From NCBI RefSeq assembly GCF_013376045.1, contig NZ_JABMJG010000003.1, positions 496,001 to 560,000 of the forward strand: a stretch of DNA of 64,000 bases, written 5' to 3'. Positions 53,629 to 64,000 of the stretch are shown here, one piece after another. Within the stretch, counting starts at the first letter, position 1. Each line of letters starts with the position of its first letter. The notes below the pieces were generated by a model, which did no database searches, was not told the origin of the DNA, and saw nothing but the letters and a program-made list of their open reading frames with translations. The DNA comes from Variovorax sp. SG517. GTDB taxonomy: Bacteria > Pseudomonadota > Gammaproteobacteria > Burkholderiales > Burkholderiaceae_C. The translations under genes and the position numbers were made by a program.

Positions 53629-54476
53629 AGCGCTGGACCCCCAAAGCCGTGCTCACCGAGGCCCGGCTGCTGCTGATCGGCATTCCGGTGCTGCTGTGGA
53701 CGCTGATCCCGGTCTACCACATGGTGCTGTTCGCGATCTCGTCGAAGGACTCCGCGACCTCCGGTCACCTCTGGCCCAAGAATGCGACGCTGGACAACTT
53801 CCGCATCGTGTTCCAGCAGAAGCACTTCTACCTCGACCACTTCTGGCTGCAGCTGTGGAACTCGCTGCTGATCGCGGTCTCGGTGGGAGCGCTCACGCTC
53901 TTCGTGGCGACGACCGCCGCGTTCGCCATCAGCCGGCTGCGCGTGCGCGGCGGGCGCACGGTGATGAACATGGCGCTCTTCACGTACTTCATCCCGGCGG
54001 CCTTCCTTGCGGTGCCCATGTACAAGACCATGGGCAACTACGGCCTGCTCAACAGCCAGTGGGCGCTGATTCTCGCGATGGTGACCATTGCCTCGCCGTA
54101 TTGCATCTGGGTGCTGAAGCAGGCTTCCGACAAGCTGCCCTACGAGCTCGACGAAGCCGCGCGCATGGACGGCGCCTCGCCGCTGCAGCTCTTCCGCCTC
54201 GTGTACCTGCCGCTGATGGTGCCGTCGCTGGTGGCCGTGGGCACGTATTCGCTGCTGCTGGCCTGGAACGAGTACCTCTATGCCTTCCTGCTGCTGTCCA
54301 ACGACAAGAGCGTGACGCTGGCGGTGGCGCTGGGCAACTTCCTCTCGGCCGACGATTCGCCGTGGGAGCTGCTGATGGCCACCGGCCTGATCTACGCGCT
54401 GCCCCCGGCGGCGATCTATTACGCATTCAAGCGCTACATGGTCGGCGGCATCACCGCCGGCGCGGTCAAGAGCTGA
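53625..54476 (+). CDS. Sugar ABC transporter permease 2
   Basis: A 283-residue permease with six segments. The EAA loop is [19 protein letters not shown], and the typical [12 protein letters not shown] follows TM2. It pairs with permease 1 in a CUT1 importer. The ATPase follows after 25 bases. Confidence 0.92.
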   Translation: MKRWTPKAVLTEARLLLIGIPVLLWTLIPVYHMVLFAISSKDSATSGHLWPKNATLDNFRIVFQQKHFYLDHFWLQLWNSLLIAVSVGALTLFVATTAAFAISRLRVRGGRTVMNMALFTYFIPAAFLAVPMYKTMGNYGLLNSQWALILAMVTIASPYCIWVLKQASDKLPYELDEAARMDGASPLQLFRLVYLPLMVPSLVAVGTYSLLLAWNEYLYAFLLLSNDKSVTLAVALGNFLSADDSPWELLMATGLIYALPPAAIYYAFKRYMVGGITAGAVKS

Positions 54477-54501
54477 AAGAGCTCACGCAGGAAACGAAAA
54501 A

Positions 54502-55572
<1,071 letters not shown>

Positions 55573-55592
55573 GTCGCGCTGGGCGGCGTCGT

Positions 55593-56633
55593 TCAGGCCG
55601 TGCGCAGCCGAAGCAGGGCGCGCACGAAGCCGTGGTCCGAGCGCGAGCGGTCGCGCCCTTCGTGCAGGTGGTCGTTGAAATAGTCGACGCGCCGCACGTC
55701 GCCCAGGCTGTGCCGGCTGGTGGCGACGAACTCCTCGCTCACGAAGATCTGGTCGAGCACCTCCGGGTAGCCTTGGTGGACGTGCGAGTAGGCCACGTCC
55801 TTCTTCAACGCCGCCTCGCCCTGCATCTCGTAGGCGTTGAAGAGCGCCACGTCGCGCGCGGCCTTGTCGTAGGCCACCTCCGAAGTGGCCGCCACCAGTT
55901 GCGTGGTCACGCTGTGCGGGTTGTCGTTGAAGTCGCCCATCACCACGAGCGGCACGTTTGTGCCCTGCAGCAGGTCGATCACGATGCAGCGCAGGGCGGC
56001 GGCCTCGGCGCCGCGCATCAGCAGCGAGCGCAGCGAGGCCATCACGCCCACCTTGCGGTCGTCGCGGTCTTCCAGGTGGTTGCCCTGGGCGTCCTGCAGG
56101 AACTTGGGGCGCTTGGACTTCAGGTGTACCGTGAGCACGTGCACCTGCTGGCCGTGTTTCATGCGCACCGTGGCCAGCAGGGGAGGCCGCTCGAAGCGCG
56201 TGTGCGGGCCGAGCCCTGGTACATCGACACCGAAGCCGGGTGGAAAGTCGACGAAGGAGCGAATCTCGTCCACCTTCAGCCGCGTCGCGATGCCTACGCG
56301 CGGCGTGCCCTGTGCGCCTGGCCGGGCGGGCGTGCCTTCGGGGCTGCCTGGCGGCGCCGTGTTCTCCGCGCCAGGCACCGTGATGAAGTCGTAGCGCAGG
56401 CCGCTGCGCCCGATGCAGGCTTTCAGCGCCGATTCGTCCCACACCTCCTGCACCGCCAGCACGTCGGCGTTGAGCGCGCGGAAGCGCTCGCCGATCCAGT
56501 CGATCTTCCGCTCGTACTCGCGCTCGGTGTAGGCGTCCTGGTTCTCGTAGTACACGCGGTTCGGGGCCGCGAGGTTGAGGAGATTGCAGGTGGCTACGAA
56601 GAGAGTGGCGTAGTTGGGCGGGATGTATTGCAT
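55593..56633 (-). CDS. Endonuclease/exonuclease/phosphatase-family protein
   Basis: A 346-residue EEP-fold enzyme. Key motifs are ADVLAVQEVWD, the GDFNDNPHS metal/acid motif, DQIFVSEEFV and RSDHGFVR at the end. A typical EEP active site (Asn, Asp, His) is intact. It could act on nucleic acids or phosphates; no export signal is clear. It converges with the ABC ATPase gene (20 bases apart). The start at 56633 (MQYIPPNY) is favoured over 56672. Confidence 0.82.
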   Translation of the reverse strand: MQYIPPNYATLFVATCNLLNLAAPNRVYYENQDAYTEREYERKIDWIGERFRALNADVLAVQEVWDESALKACIGRSGLRYDFITVPGAENTAPPGSPEGTPARPGAQGTPRVGIATRLKVDEIRSFVDFPPGFGVDVPGLGPHTRFERPPLLATVRMKHGQQVHVLTVHLKSKRPKFLQDAQGNHLEDRDDRKVGVMASLRSLLMRGAEAAALRCIVIDLLQGTNVPLVVMGDFNDNPHSVTTQLVAATSEVAYDKAARDVALFNAYEMQGEAALKKDVAYSHVHQGYPEVLDQIFVSEEFVATSRHSLGDVRRVDYFNDHLHEGRDRSRSDHGFVRALLRLRTA

Positions 56634-56754
56634 GGGGTGACGATTGTGGCTCGGGTTACGATTCCGGGCCAAGATGCACCGCCCATGTCATTCGACGTCG
56701 AGGCCGGCTGCAGAAACAACAATGAAACGAGGGAGCCGCCCGGGGGCGGAATGT

Positions 56755-58131
56755 ATGAAGCTCACCCATATCACCGCGTGCGCCGTGGCGACGTTGCTTG
56801 TTGCCGGTTGCGCATCCCGAGGCAATCCGTCGATGTCGTTCGGCGGCAAACTTGTCGAACACAGCCTGCTGCGCATCGACGATCACGTTTCCTTTGCGCT
56901 GGAAGACGGGCCCGAGACCCGCAACTTCACTGTCTCGTGCAATGCGGAGCAGGCGTGGTTGCTCTACTCCGATCTGCGCGCTGGCCGAAGCTATCCAGTC
57001 ACCGGGCCGCGCTACGGCGTGCGCAAGGAATTGGTGGAGCGCCAGGCACAGGCCCTGAAAGCGCTGCCCGAAGTCGGGCGTGCGTGCCAGGCGGCGCGGC
57101 CCGATTGGCGCGAAGTGCAACGCAGCCCCGACGGGACATTCACGCTCATCGACATCGCAAGCGTCGAGACATCTGACGGCGCACTCTTCTTCTGGGGTGC
57201 GTTCGACTATCCGCGAATGGACTTCGACCTGCCTTACCGGGCCCCGTTCGGCCAGAAGCGCGAGCGCTTCAGGCTCGAATGCCAGACGAAGTCCTATGCC
57301 CAGATGAGCGGCTTCGACGTCGACGAGCGCGGTCGGGTCACGGACGGTCGGGTCGAAGGCACCAAGGCGAAACCCAGCGTGATCGGCGCCGATACGAACT
57401 CGGACTACCTGGCGCTCTTCAAAGCGGCCTGTGGCGGCGCTTCGGCAGTGCAGGCGTTGGCTGTTTTCGCTCCTCGCGCCAAGGCAATGCCCGATCCCCG
57501 GGGCCTGACGGCAATCAGCCCGCAGGTGACGAACGCCATCTCGCAATTGGGGCTTCCGCCGGCGCCCAAGCGCCTGAAGCGCATCGTGCTCGAAGGCACA
57601 TGGACCCGAGACGGGAAGACGACTTCGACCCGCAGCGAGGTGCAGATCGAGCCGGATGCGGCAGCTTCCATTTTCCGAGCCCGCTCCAGGGATGCGGATG
57701 GCACACGGGCGCAATTCGCCTCGTTCGCAGGCTTGATCGATCTGAGCGCCTTCGTCAACTTCCTCCCCGGCTCCGCCACCATCAGCCAGGTCATGACCGA
57801 TCTCTCGCTGACCGGGGACTGGCAACGCATGACCGTCGGCTCGGAGCTGCGTTACGCCACAAAGAAACTGAGCCTGTTCAGCATGATGGGCGGAGTGACC
57901 TACGACTACACGACTGTCTGCAAGATCGTCGGTGTCAGCGCGGCTGCTGAGCTCCATGCCGAACTGAGCGGCGAGGCCAAGCGCCTGGAATGCCGCATGG
58001 AGCGCGACTCGCTCGGTCGGACCAACAGCTATGTGTATCTGACCGACTACGGCTACGCGGTGCAGCTCGGGGAGGCCGCGGCCAAGCCGCCTTCCGAAGG
58101 GGTTAAGAGGATTACGGCGGTCGAGCAATGA
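56755..58131 (+). CDS. Unrecognised lipoprotein, first of a two-gene unit
   Basis: A 458-residue protein. Signal peptide with lipobox LVAGC (about residue 17). The mature part has no domain I can name; it contains scattered Cys residues (FTVSCNAEQ, GRACQAARP, LECQTKS, KAACGGAS, TVCKIVG, KRLECRMERD) and a final LTDYGYAVQLGE. It looks less GC-rich at third positions than its neighbours (impression only). Its stop overlaps the next start by 4 bases. Probably an envelope lipoprotein of restricted distribution. Confidence 0.7.
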   Translation: MKLTHITACAVATLLVAGCASRGNPSMSFGGKLVEHSLLRIDDHVSFALEDGPETRNFTVSCNAEQAWLLYSDLRAGRSYPVTGPRYGVRKELVERQAQALKALPEVGRACQAARPDWREVQRSPDGTFTLIDIASVETSDGALFFWGAFDYPRMDFDLPYRAPFGQKRERFRLECQTKSYAQMSGFDVDERGRVTDGRVEGTKAKPSVIGADTNSDYLALFKAACGGASAVQALAVFAPRAKAMPDPRGLTAISPQVTNAISQLGLPPAPKRLKRIVLEGTWTRDGKTTSTRSEVQIEPDAAASIFRARSRDADGTRAQFASFAGLIDLSAFVNFLPGSATISQVMTDLSLTGDWQRMTVGSELRYATKKLSLFSMMGGVTYDYTTVCKIVGVSAAAELHAELSGEAKRLECRMERDSLGRTNSYVYLTDYGYAVQLGEAAAKPPSEGVKRITAVEQ

Positions 58132-58868
58132 GCGGCGAGGTCATGACACATCGGCGCGGTTTTCTGGGCACCCTGGGGCAGGTGATGACTTGCGCGGCCC
58201 TGCCCGCCCTCGTCGCATGCGGCTCCGGCGGTCCCAGGACGCCGCCGCCATTGCCCAGGATCACCCGCATCATGGTGATCCCCGCCGCTCCCATCGAAAA
58301 GATGCACACCGAGAACAAAGGCATCCCCCTGGGCGTGCTGTGGCAGTCGATCGCCGACCGAATCAAGGGTGCCGACTTCAATGAGCGCATGGAAGCCGTG
58401 CGCCGCGGGATGGGCCCGAAACTGACGGCTGCGCTGGTGCAGCAACTGAATGCGCAAGGCTACCGGGCAGAAGCACTCGAGGCCGTGTCGCGACCGGCGG
58501 CGTCGCCGGACAACATCGACTACAGCAAGCTGCCGACCACCGAGCCGGTGCTGCACGTGTACTTCAACGAGGTCGGCATGTATTCGGCGCGCTTCTCGAC
58601 CGACTATGTTCCGCGGGTCAACGTGAGCGCCTACCTGATGGATTCGAAGGACGGGGACACCGTCTATTCAGAAACCCTGTACTACGGGGCCGATGCGAGT
58701 GGAGACGCAACGGTCAATGTGCCGGCGAACCCGGGCCACCGCTGGGGCAGTTTCGGCGAACTGGTTGCCCAGCCGCAGGCGGTTGCCGCGAGCTATGACG
58801 ACGCGGTAGTCGCGCTCGCGACCCGCATCGCCAGGAACATCCGGGCGCAGACGGCACCACCCCGCTGA
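58128..58868 (+). CDS. Unrecognised lipoprotein, second of a two-gene unit
   Basis: A 246-residue protein with an N-terminal RRGFLGTLGQVM stretch and a probable lipobox ALVAC near residue 31; a Tat-like start is conceivable because of the RRGF pair. The core contains RIMVIPAAPIEKM and a beta-rich C-terminus. An alternative start at 58143 (MTHRRG) gives a more usual signal length. It is coupled to the first lipoprotein gene. Function unknown. Confidence 0.68.
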   Translation: MSGEVMTHRRGFLGTLGQVMTCAALPALVACGSGGPRTPPPLPRITRIMVIPAAPIEKMHTENKGIPLGVLWQSIADRIKGADFNERMEAVRRGMGPKLTAALVQQLNAQGYRAEALEAVSRPAASPDNIDYSKLPTTEPVLHVYFNEVGMYSARFSTDYVPRVNVSAYLMDSKDGDTVYSETLYYGADASGDATVNVPANPGHRWGSFGELVAQPQAVAASYDDAVVALATRIARNIRAQTAPPR

Positions 58869-58890
58869 GGGCAGCTGCTGCGCGAGGACA

Positions 58891-58918
58891 AAAAAGAAAG
58901 GGCACCGAGGTGCCCTTT
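58891..58918. terminator. Bidirectional terminator
   Basis: AAAGGGCACC at 58897-58906 pairs with GGTGCCCTTT at 58909-58918. On the minus strand it is followed by a T-rich run (58890-58896), an excellent terminator for the helicase gene. It also closes the lipoprotein pair. Confidence 0.88.
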
Positions 58919-58954
58919 CAGTTTTCAAGCAGGCGTGCTGCTCGCAGTGCCTTG

Positions 58955-60742
58955 TCAGCGGCCGAACGAACGGCCGCCACCACCGCCACCGCCGGAGCGA
59001 TTGCCACCGCCGTAGCCGCCGCCACCACCCGAGCGGCCACCGCCGCCCGAACGGTTGCCGCCACCGTAGCCACCGCCACCCGAACGGCCACCGCGACCGC
59101 GGCCGCCCATGTGGTCGACGCTGGTGCGAAGCGGATCAGGCTGGCCGGCGCCGCCGCCGACCGATTCGGCGCGCAGGTGCGCGACCTGGTTGGCCTGCGT
59201 GGGGCTGTGGCTGTTGCCGTGATGGCGCGGCTGGCGCTCCTCGTGCGGCGCGTGATGGTGATGCTGCGGAGCGCGTGCGGGGCCCTGCGGATTACGAGGC
59301 TGCTGCTGCGGACGCGCGCCCTGGCCGCGCGGGCCCTGGCCTTGACCCTGTCCCTGGCCGCCGCCGTTGGCGCTACGGCCCTGGCCGTTGCCGCCACCCT
59401 GACTGCCGCCACGGCGCTGGCCGCCATTGCCACCGCCGTTGCCGCCACCCTGGCCAGCCTTGTTCTCGCGGATGCGCTGCAGCATCTCGGTGCGTGCGGC
59501 CTTGGCGGCCGCCTGCATGACTTCGCGGCTCGGCGGACGGCCGGCGCCGCCCCAGATGGTCTGGCGGCCCATGGCGATGGGTTCGGCGCGCTCGCCTTCC
59601 TCGGGGCCGAAGCCCTCGATGACCTGCACGGGGATCGTCTGCTTGGTGAAGCGCTCGATCTCCTGCATGAAGCCTTCCTCGTCCAGGCACACGAAGCTCA
59701 CGGCCTCGCCGCTGGAGCCGGCGCGGCCCGTGCGGCCGATGCGGTGCACGTAGTCTTCGCTGACGTTGGGGATCTCGTAGTTCACGACGTGCGGCAGCTC
59801 GTCGATGTCGATGCCGCGGGCGGCGATGTCGGTGGCCACCAGCGCGCGGAGTTCACCGCTCTTGAAGCCGGCCAGCGCCTGCGTGCGTGCGCTCTGGCTC
59901 TTGTTGCCGTGCAGCGCCATCGCCTCGATGCCGTTCTTGGTGAGGAATTCGGCCACGCTGTTGGCGCCGAACTTGGTGCGCGTGAACACGAGCACCTGGC
60001 TCCACTTGTTCTCGTTGATGATGTGCGCGAGCAGCGCCTTCTTCTTGCCGCGGCCCACGGGGTGGATCACCTGGGTGATGCGCTGCACGGTGGTGTTGCG
60101 CGGCGTGACCTGGATGCTCTGCGGGTTGCGCAGCAGCGTGGCGGCCAGGTCGCGGATCTCGTCGCTGAAGGTGGCCGAGAACAGCAGGCTCTGCTTTTCC
60201 TTGGGCACCAGCGCCAGGACCTTCTTCACGTCGTGGATGAAGCCCATGTCGAGCATGCGGTCGGCTTCGTCGAGGATCAGCATCTGGACCTGGCCCAGGT
60301 CGAGCATGCCTTGCTGCTGCAGGTCGAGCAGGCGGCCGGGGGTGGCCACGAGGATGTCGACGCCCTTCTTGAGCTTGCTGATCTGCGGGTTCATGCCGAC
60401 GCCGCCGAAGATCACGGTCGAGTCGAGCTGCAGGTACTTGCCGTAGGTGCGCACCGACTCTTCGACCTGCGCGGCGAGTTCGCGCGTGGGGGTCAGCACC
60501 AGGGCGCGGATGCCGGTGCCGCCGAACTTGTTGGTGGCGCTGCGGCTCATGGTGAGCTTGTGCAGCATCGGCAGCGTGAAGGCGGCGGTCTTGCCGGTGC
60601 CGGTCTGGGCGCCGCCGAGCAGGTCGTGGCCTTCGAGGACGGCGGGGATGGCTTGCGCCTGGATGGGGGTGGGGGTGTCGTAACCGTGCTCGTGCACAGC
60701 CTTCAAGATGGCGGGAGCCAGCTTCAGTTCGTCAAAAGTCAT
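58955..60742 (-). CDS. DEAD-box RNA helicase, RhlE-like
   Basis: A 595-residue ATP-dependent RNA helicase. Motifs: [13 protein letters not shown] (Q), AQTGTGKT (I), [11 protein letters not shown] (Ia), [11 protein letters not shown] (II), SATF (III) and [10 protein letters not shown] (VI). The C-terminal 170 residues are low complexity: Gln/Pro/His-rich, then a Gly/Arg/Ser tail ([14 protein letters not shown]), typical of RhlE-type proteins that assist ribosome assembly and cold growth. The start at 60742 (MTFDELKL) is the family start. Its 3' terminator is at 58891-58918. Confidence 0.93.
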   Translation of the reverse strand: MTFDELKLAPAILKAVHEHGYDTPTPIQAQAIPAVLEGHDLLGGAQTGTGKTAAFTLPMLHKLTMSRSATNKFGGTGIRALVLTPTRELAAQVEESVRTYGKYLQLDSTVIFGGVGMNPQISKLKKGVDILVATPGRLLDLQQQGMLDLGQVQMLILDEADRMLDMGFIHDVKKVLALVPKEKQSLLFSATFSDEIRDLAATLLRNPQSIQVTPRNTTVQRITQVIHPVGRGKKKALLAHIINENKWSQVLVFTRTKFGANSVAEFLTKNGIEAMALHGNKSQSARTQALAGFKSGELRALVATDIAARGIDIDELPHVVNYEIPNVSEDYVHRIGRTGRAGSSGEAVSFVCLDEEGFMQEIERFTKQTIPVQVIEGFGPEEGERAEPIAMGRQTIWGGAGRPPSREVMQAAAKAARTEMLQRIRENKAGQGGGNGGGNGGQRRGGSQGGGNGQGRSANGGGQGQGQGQGPRGQGARPQQQPRNPQGPARAPQHHHHAPHEERQPRHHGNSHSPTQANQVAHLRAESVGGGAGQPDPLRTSVDHMGGRGRGGRSGGGGYGGGNRSGGGGRSGGGGGYGGGNRSGGGGGGGRSFGR

Positions 60743-61042
60743 TGAAAACAATAAGCGCCATACACGGCGCAGTGGCATCGGCCCGCTTGGCGTCTTGTTG
60801 ACGCCGAGCCAGTCAAGGCAGATGAGGGTCAGGGGTGGGAGCCGGAAAGTCCGCCCTCGCAAAAGGGTGAAATGGGCCTTTCTTCGTCCCCGGCAGAGAG
60901 CCGGTGTCGCGGGCAACTGGACCCGGCAACGGAGCCTATTGTCGCATGAGTCGATAATCGGTGGTTTGCCGCGCCCGAATGCCTCCATTCCGGCGACCGC
61001 GCATTCCCTCGAATCCCGCTACCCAAGGTAACAAAACCACAC
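60743..61042. other. Divergent promoter region between helicase and EttA genes
   Basis: About 300 bases without a gene. It contains a perfect hairpin GGCGTC-TTGTT-GACGCC (60789-60805) within the probable helicase leader, which could form in the mRNA and affect its translation. I see no clear sigma70 boxes for either gene. AAGG at 61024-61027 is the likely ribosome site of ettA, with a longer than usual spacing. Confidence 0.5.
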
Positions 61043-62704
<1,662 letters not shown>

Positions 62705-62707
62705 GCC

Positions 62708-63169
62708 TCAGGCGGCTTCGGCCGCTTCCGAAAGAGCGCGCGGTTCCGCAAGGGCCTGCGCGCTTTTTTCATCGTCCGCCGCGAACACGTCGCGCGCCGC
62801 GAAGAGGCCGTTGAGCGCTGCCGGAAAGCCTGCGTACACCGCCATCTGCATCATGATCTCGACCACCTCGTCGCGCGTAACGCCGACGTTCAGCGCGGCC
62901 TGGATGTGCACCTTCAGCTGCGGCGTGGCATTGCCCATGGCGGCGAGCGCGGCCACCGTCGCGATCTCGCGGGAGCGCAGGTCGAGGCCGGGGCGCGAGT
63001 AGATGTCGCCGAACGGAAACTCGATCACCAGGCGGCCGAAGTCCGGCGCGATGCCGGCCAGGCTCTCGACCACCTTGACCCCGCCTTCACCGTCGATCTC
63101 CTGGAGCTTGGCCAGGCCACGCGTGTAGCGCAGGTTGTCGTTTTGGCCCTGGTTCTGTGTGTTCGTCAT
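62708..63169 (-). CDS. Carboxymuconolactone decarboxylase-like protein
   Basis: A 153-residue AhpD-fold protein with the PcaC-like core [20 protein letters not shown] segment ([20 protein letters not shown]), [20 protein letters not shown] and [15 protein letters not shown] CxxC motif of peroxidase AhpD is absent, so it is not an alkylhydroperoxide reductase; true gamma-carboxymuconolactone decarboxylase or a related lactone/aldehyde enzyme is possible. It follows the MerR gene, whose 3' end overlaps its start by 83 bases. Confidence 0.82.
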   Translation of the reverse strand: MTNTQNQGQNDNLRYTRGLAKLQEIDGEGGVKVVESLAGIAPDFGRLVIEFPFGDIYSRPGLDLRSREIATVAALAAMGNATPQLKVHIQAALNVGVTRDEVVEIMMQMAVYAGFPAALNGLFAARDVFAADDEKSAQALAEPRALSEAAEAA

Positions 63170-63584
63170 TGCTCGTCTTTCCTTTCCGGGCCTTGCCCGA
63201 CAGAGGAGGACGCTCGTTCGTCTTCTCGATCTCGCGGTAGTGGTCGATCTTGAGCGACAGCGCCTGCATGGATTGCTGCAGCGCCGCCACCTTGGCCTGA
63301 ACCTCGGCGAGGTGCTGTTCGAGCATCTCGCGCCGTTCGCCGACGCTGGCGTCCCCCTGGCTTCGAAGCCTGACGAAGGCCTGCATGCCCTGGATGGACA
63401 TGCCGGTCTCGCGCAGGCGCAACAGGAAATCCAGCAAGTCCATGTCGGCGCTCGCATAGCGCCGCTGGCCGCCCGGTGCACGGGACACCGCGGCGATCAG
63501 CCCGATGCGTTCGTAGTACCGTAGCGTGTGGGCCGTGAGGCCGGTCCGTTCTGCGACTTCCGCGATGGTCAGGCTGGTTTCCAT
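63087..63584 (-). CDS. MerR-family regulator
   Basis: A 165-residue MerR protein. The winged HTH is at residues 1-70 (LTIAEVAERTGLTAHTLRYYERIGLI, with RRY at about 42), then a dimer helix (EMLEQHLAEVQAKVAALQQSM). The last 35 residues ([17 protein letters not shown] onward) run through the start of the CMD gene in another frame, an 83-base overlap that is longer than usual. No metal-ligand Cys is present. A 19-bp-spacer promoter with a palindrome lies immediately upstream (63592-63622). Confidence 0.85.
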   Translation of the reverse strand: METSLTIAEVAERTGLTAHTLRYYERIGLIAAVSRAPGGQRRYASADMDLLDFLLRLRETGMSIQGMQAFVRLRSQGDASVGERREMLEQHLAEVQAKVAALQQSMQALSLKIDHYREIEKTNERPPLSGKARKGKTSNDEHTEPGPKRQPALHAWPGQAPGDRR

Positions 63585-63591
63585 GGCATTG

Positions 63592-63622
63592 ATTCTCGAA
63601 ATTAGAGCGCGCTCTAAGTCAA
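63592..63622 (-). promoter_or_regulatory. MerR-type promoter: 19-bp spacer with palindromic operator
   Basis: On the minus strand TTGACT (63622-63617) and GAGAAT (63597-63592) are separated by exactly 19 bases. The perfect 16-bp palindrome TTAGAGCG/CGCTCTAA (63602-63617) overlaps the -35 end and fills most of the spacer. This is the hallmark of MerR-activated promoters, in which DNA untwisting makes a long spacer usable. The transcript start would be about base 63585, with the ATG at 63584, so the mRNA may be leaderless. Confidence 0.75.
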
Positions 63623-63635
63623 GCGCCTTGTCGAA

Positions 63636-64000
63636 CTATTTTTGAAAGCCTTCCAGGTCGGCATCCAGCCAGCCGCGCAGGCTGTTCACGAAGGCCAGGG
63701 CCTGCACCCGGGGCAGATCGTCCACCCGCACGACCGCTTCGGCAAGCTGGCCGTCTCGCACGCGATTGGCGCGGCCGATGCCGTTCAGCAATCCGCAGTG
63801 CAAGGGCGGCGTGACCCAGCGGCCGTCGTCGAGCAGCAGGGCGATGTTGCCGCGCGTGCATTCGGTGATTTCGCCGCCGCGGTTCCACAGCAGCGTGTCG
63901 AAGGCACCGGGCTGTGTGGGCGCGAAGGCTTCGTAGTGGGCGCGGCGGGTGGTCTTGAAGCGGGTGAATTCGCCGTGGGCCTCGTCGAACGGGCGCGTGG
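63636..64000 (-). CDS. Aminotransferase class IV / 4-amino-4-deoxychorismate lyase (3' part)
   Basis: The gene runs off the right edge; the visible part is its last 121 codons, read on the minus strand from the edge to a TAG at 63636-63638. The segment contains DTLLWNRGGEITECTRGNIA and VTPPLHCGLLNGIGR, the PabC-type class IV PLP-enzyme motifs. In folate synthesis the enzyme releases pyruvate from aminodeoxychorismate to give p-aminobenzoate. Many Burkholderiales carry this as the C-terminal part of a PabB-PabC fusion, so the missing upstream part may hold the PabB domain. Confidence 0.8.
   Translation of the reverse strand, partial: TRPFDEAHGEFTRFKTTRRAHYEAFAPTQPGAFDTLLWNRGGEITECTRGNIALLLDDGRWVTPPLHCGLLNGIGRANRVRDGQLAEAVVRVDDLPRVQALAFVNSLRGWLDADLEGFQK

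Noticed and set aside
59000..59130. Tandem GGTGGC-like repeats as a possible minisatellite
   Set aside because: They encode the Gly/Arg tail of the RhlE-like helicase and vary at third positions, as expected for coding repeats.

Overview
The window is about 68-70% GC by eye (not computed) and densely coded. It reads as chromosome of a Burkholderiales betaproteobacterium, most likely Variovorax or a close Comamonadaceae relative. That guess rests on gene content: an Ada-AlkA fusion, a PcaC-like/MerR pair, an Entner-Doudoroff pair, many ABC and MFS transporters and acyl-CoA ligases, and strong AGGAG ribosome sites. I recognise no rRNA, tRNA, CRISPR array, integrase, transposase or phage gene, so this looks like ordinary chromosome rather than an island. 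About 63 protein genes are supported, one of them cut by the right edge.

Layout. 0.4-4.2 kb: an ACS-type MFS permease, a GlcD/Dld-like FAD oxidase and a LysR regulator, together a probable 2-hydroxy-acid uptake and oxidation unit. 4.2-10.2 kb: a TetR regulator divergent from an SDR / saccharopine-dehydrogenase-like reductase / acyl-CoA ligase operon, meeting a second acyl-CoA synthetase head-on. 10.3-15.2 kb: an outer-membrane protein, a DUF1345 protein, an EamA exporter and an alkylation-repair operon (ada-alkA fusion, ogt). 15.3-21.5 kb: phosphomannomutase and WaaA (envelope sugars), then tolC, a rhodanese, a Pcm-like methyltransferase and a TetR. 21.5-28.8 kb: MsrA, a ZnuD-like TonB receptor with a small His-rich partner, an AEC transporter, an OmpA lipoprotein, PdxH and a MobA-like nucleotidyltransferase. 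28.9-34.3 kb: chaC-sodC, a small OmpA-like protein, then edd, eda and a haloacid dehalogenase. 34.3-41.6 kb: DUF1697, glyoxalase I, a glutathione transferase, a Fur-box-preceded ferric-iron ABC transporter, a lysozyme-like unknown and a hotdog thioesterase. 41.6-45.7 kb: MarR, MFS, MATE and SDR genes. 45.8-55.6 kb: a sugar-acid catabolic operon (IlvD/Edd dehydratase, dgoK, dgoA, class II aldolase) divergent from a GntR regulator and a complete CUT1 sugar ABC transporter. 55.6-64 kb: a nuclease-fold enzyme, two unknown lipoproteins, an RhlE-like RNA helicase, EttA, a carboxymuconolactone-decarboxylase-like protein with its MerR regulator, and the 3' part of a PabC-like gene.

How the genes work together. 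Two separate routes lead to 2-keto-3-deoxy sugar acids. Edd/Eda split 6-phosphogluconate. The 46-55 kb divergon imports a sugar or sugar acid, dehydrates the aldonate, phosphorylates the 2-keto-3-deoxy product and cleaves it to pyruvate and glyceraldehyde 3-phosphate. Iron and zinc acquisition, thiol/aldehyde detoxification (GloA, GST, ChaC) and repair of oxidised or alkylated molecules (MsrA, SodC, Ada-AlkA, Ogt) recur. Several regulator-operator pairs can be read directly: a MerR promoter with a 19-bp spacer, a near-perfect Fur box, tandem MarR-type palindromes, and a palindrome in the sugar-acid divergon. I see no single spectacular new system. The best leads are the TetR-controlled CoA-ligase cluster, the ZnuD-like locus with its small His-rich protein, the lipoprotein pair at 56.8-58.9 kb, the lysozyme-like gene beside the Fur box, and a long inverted repeat that recurs in part elsewhere.
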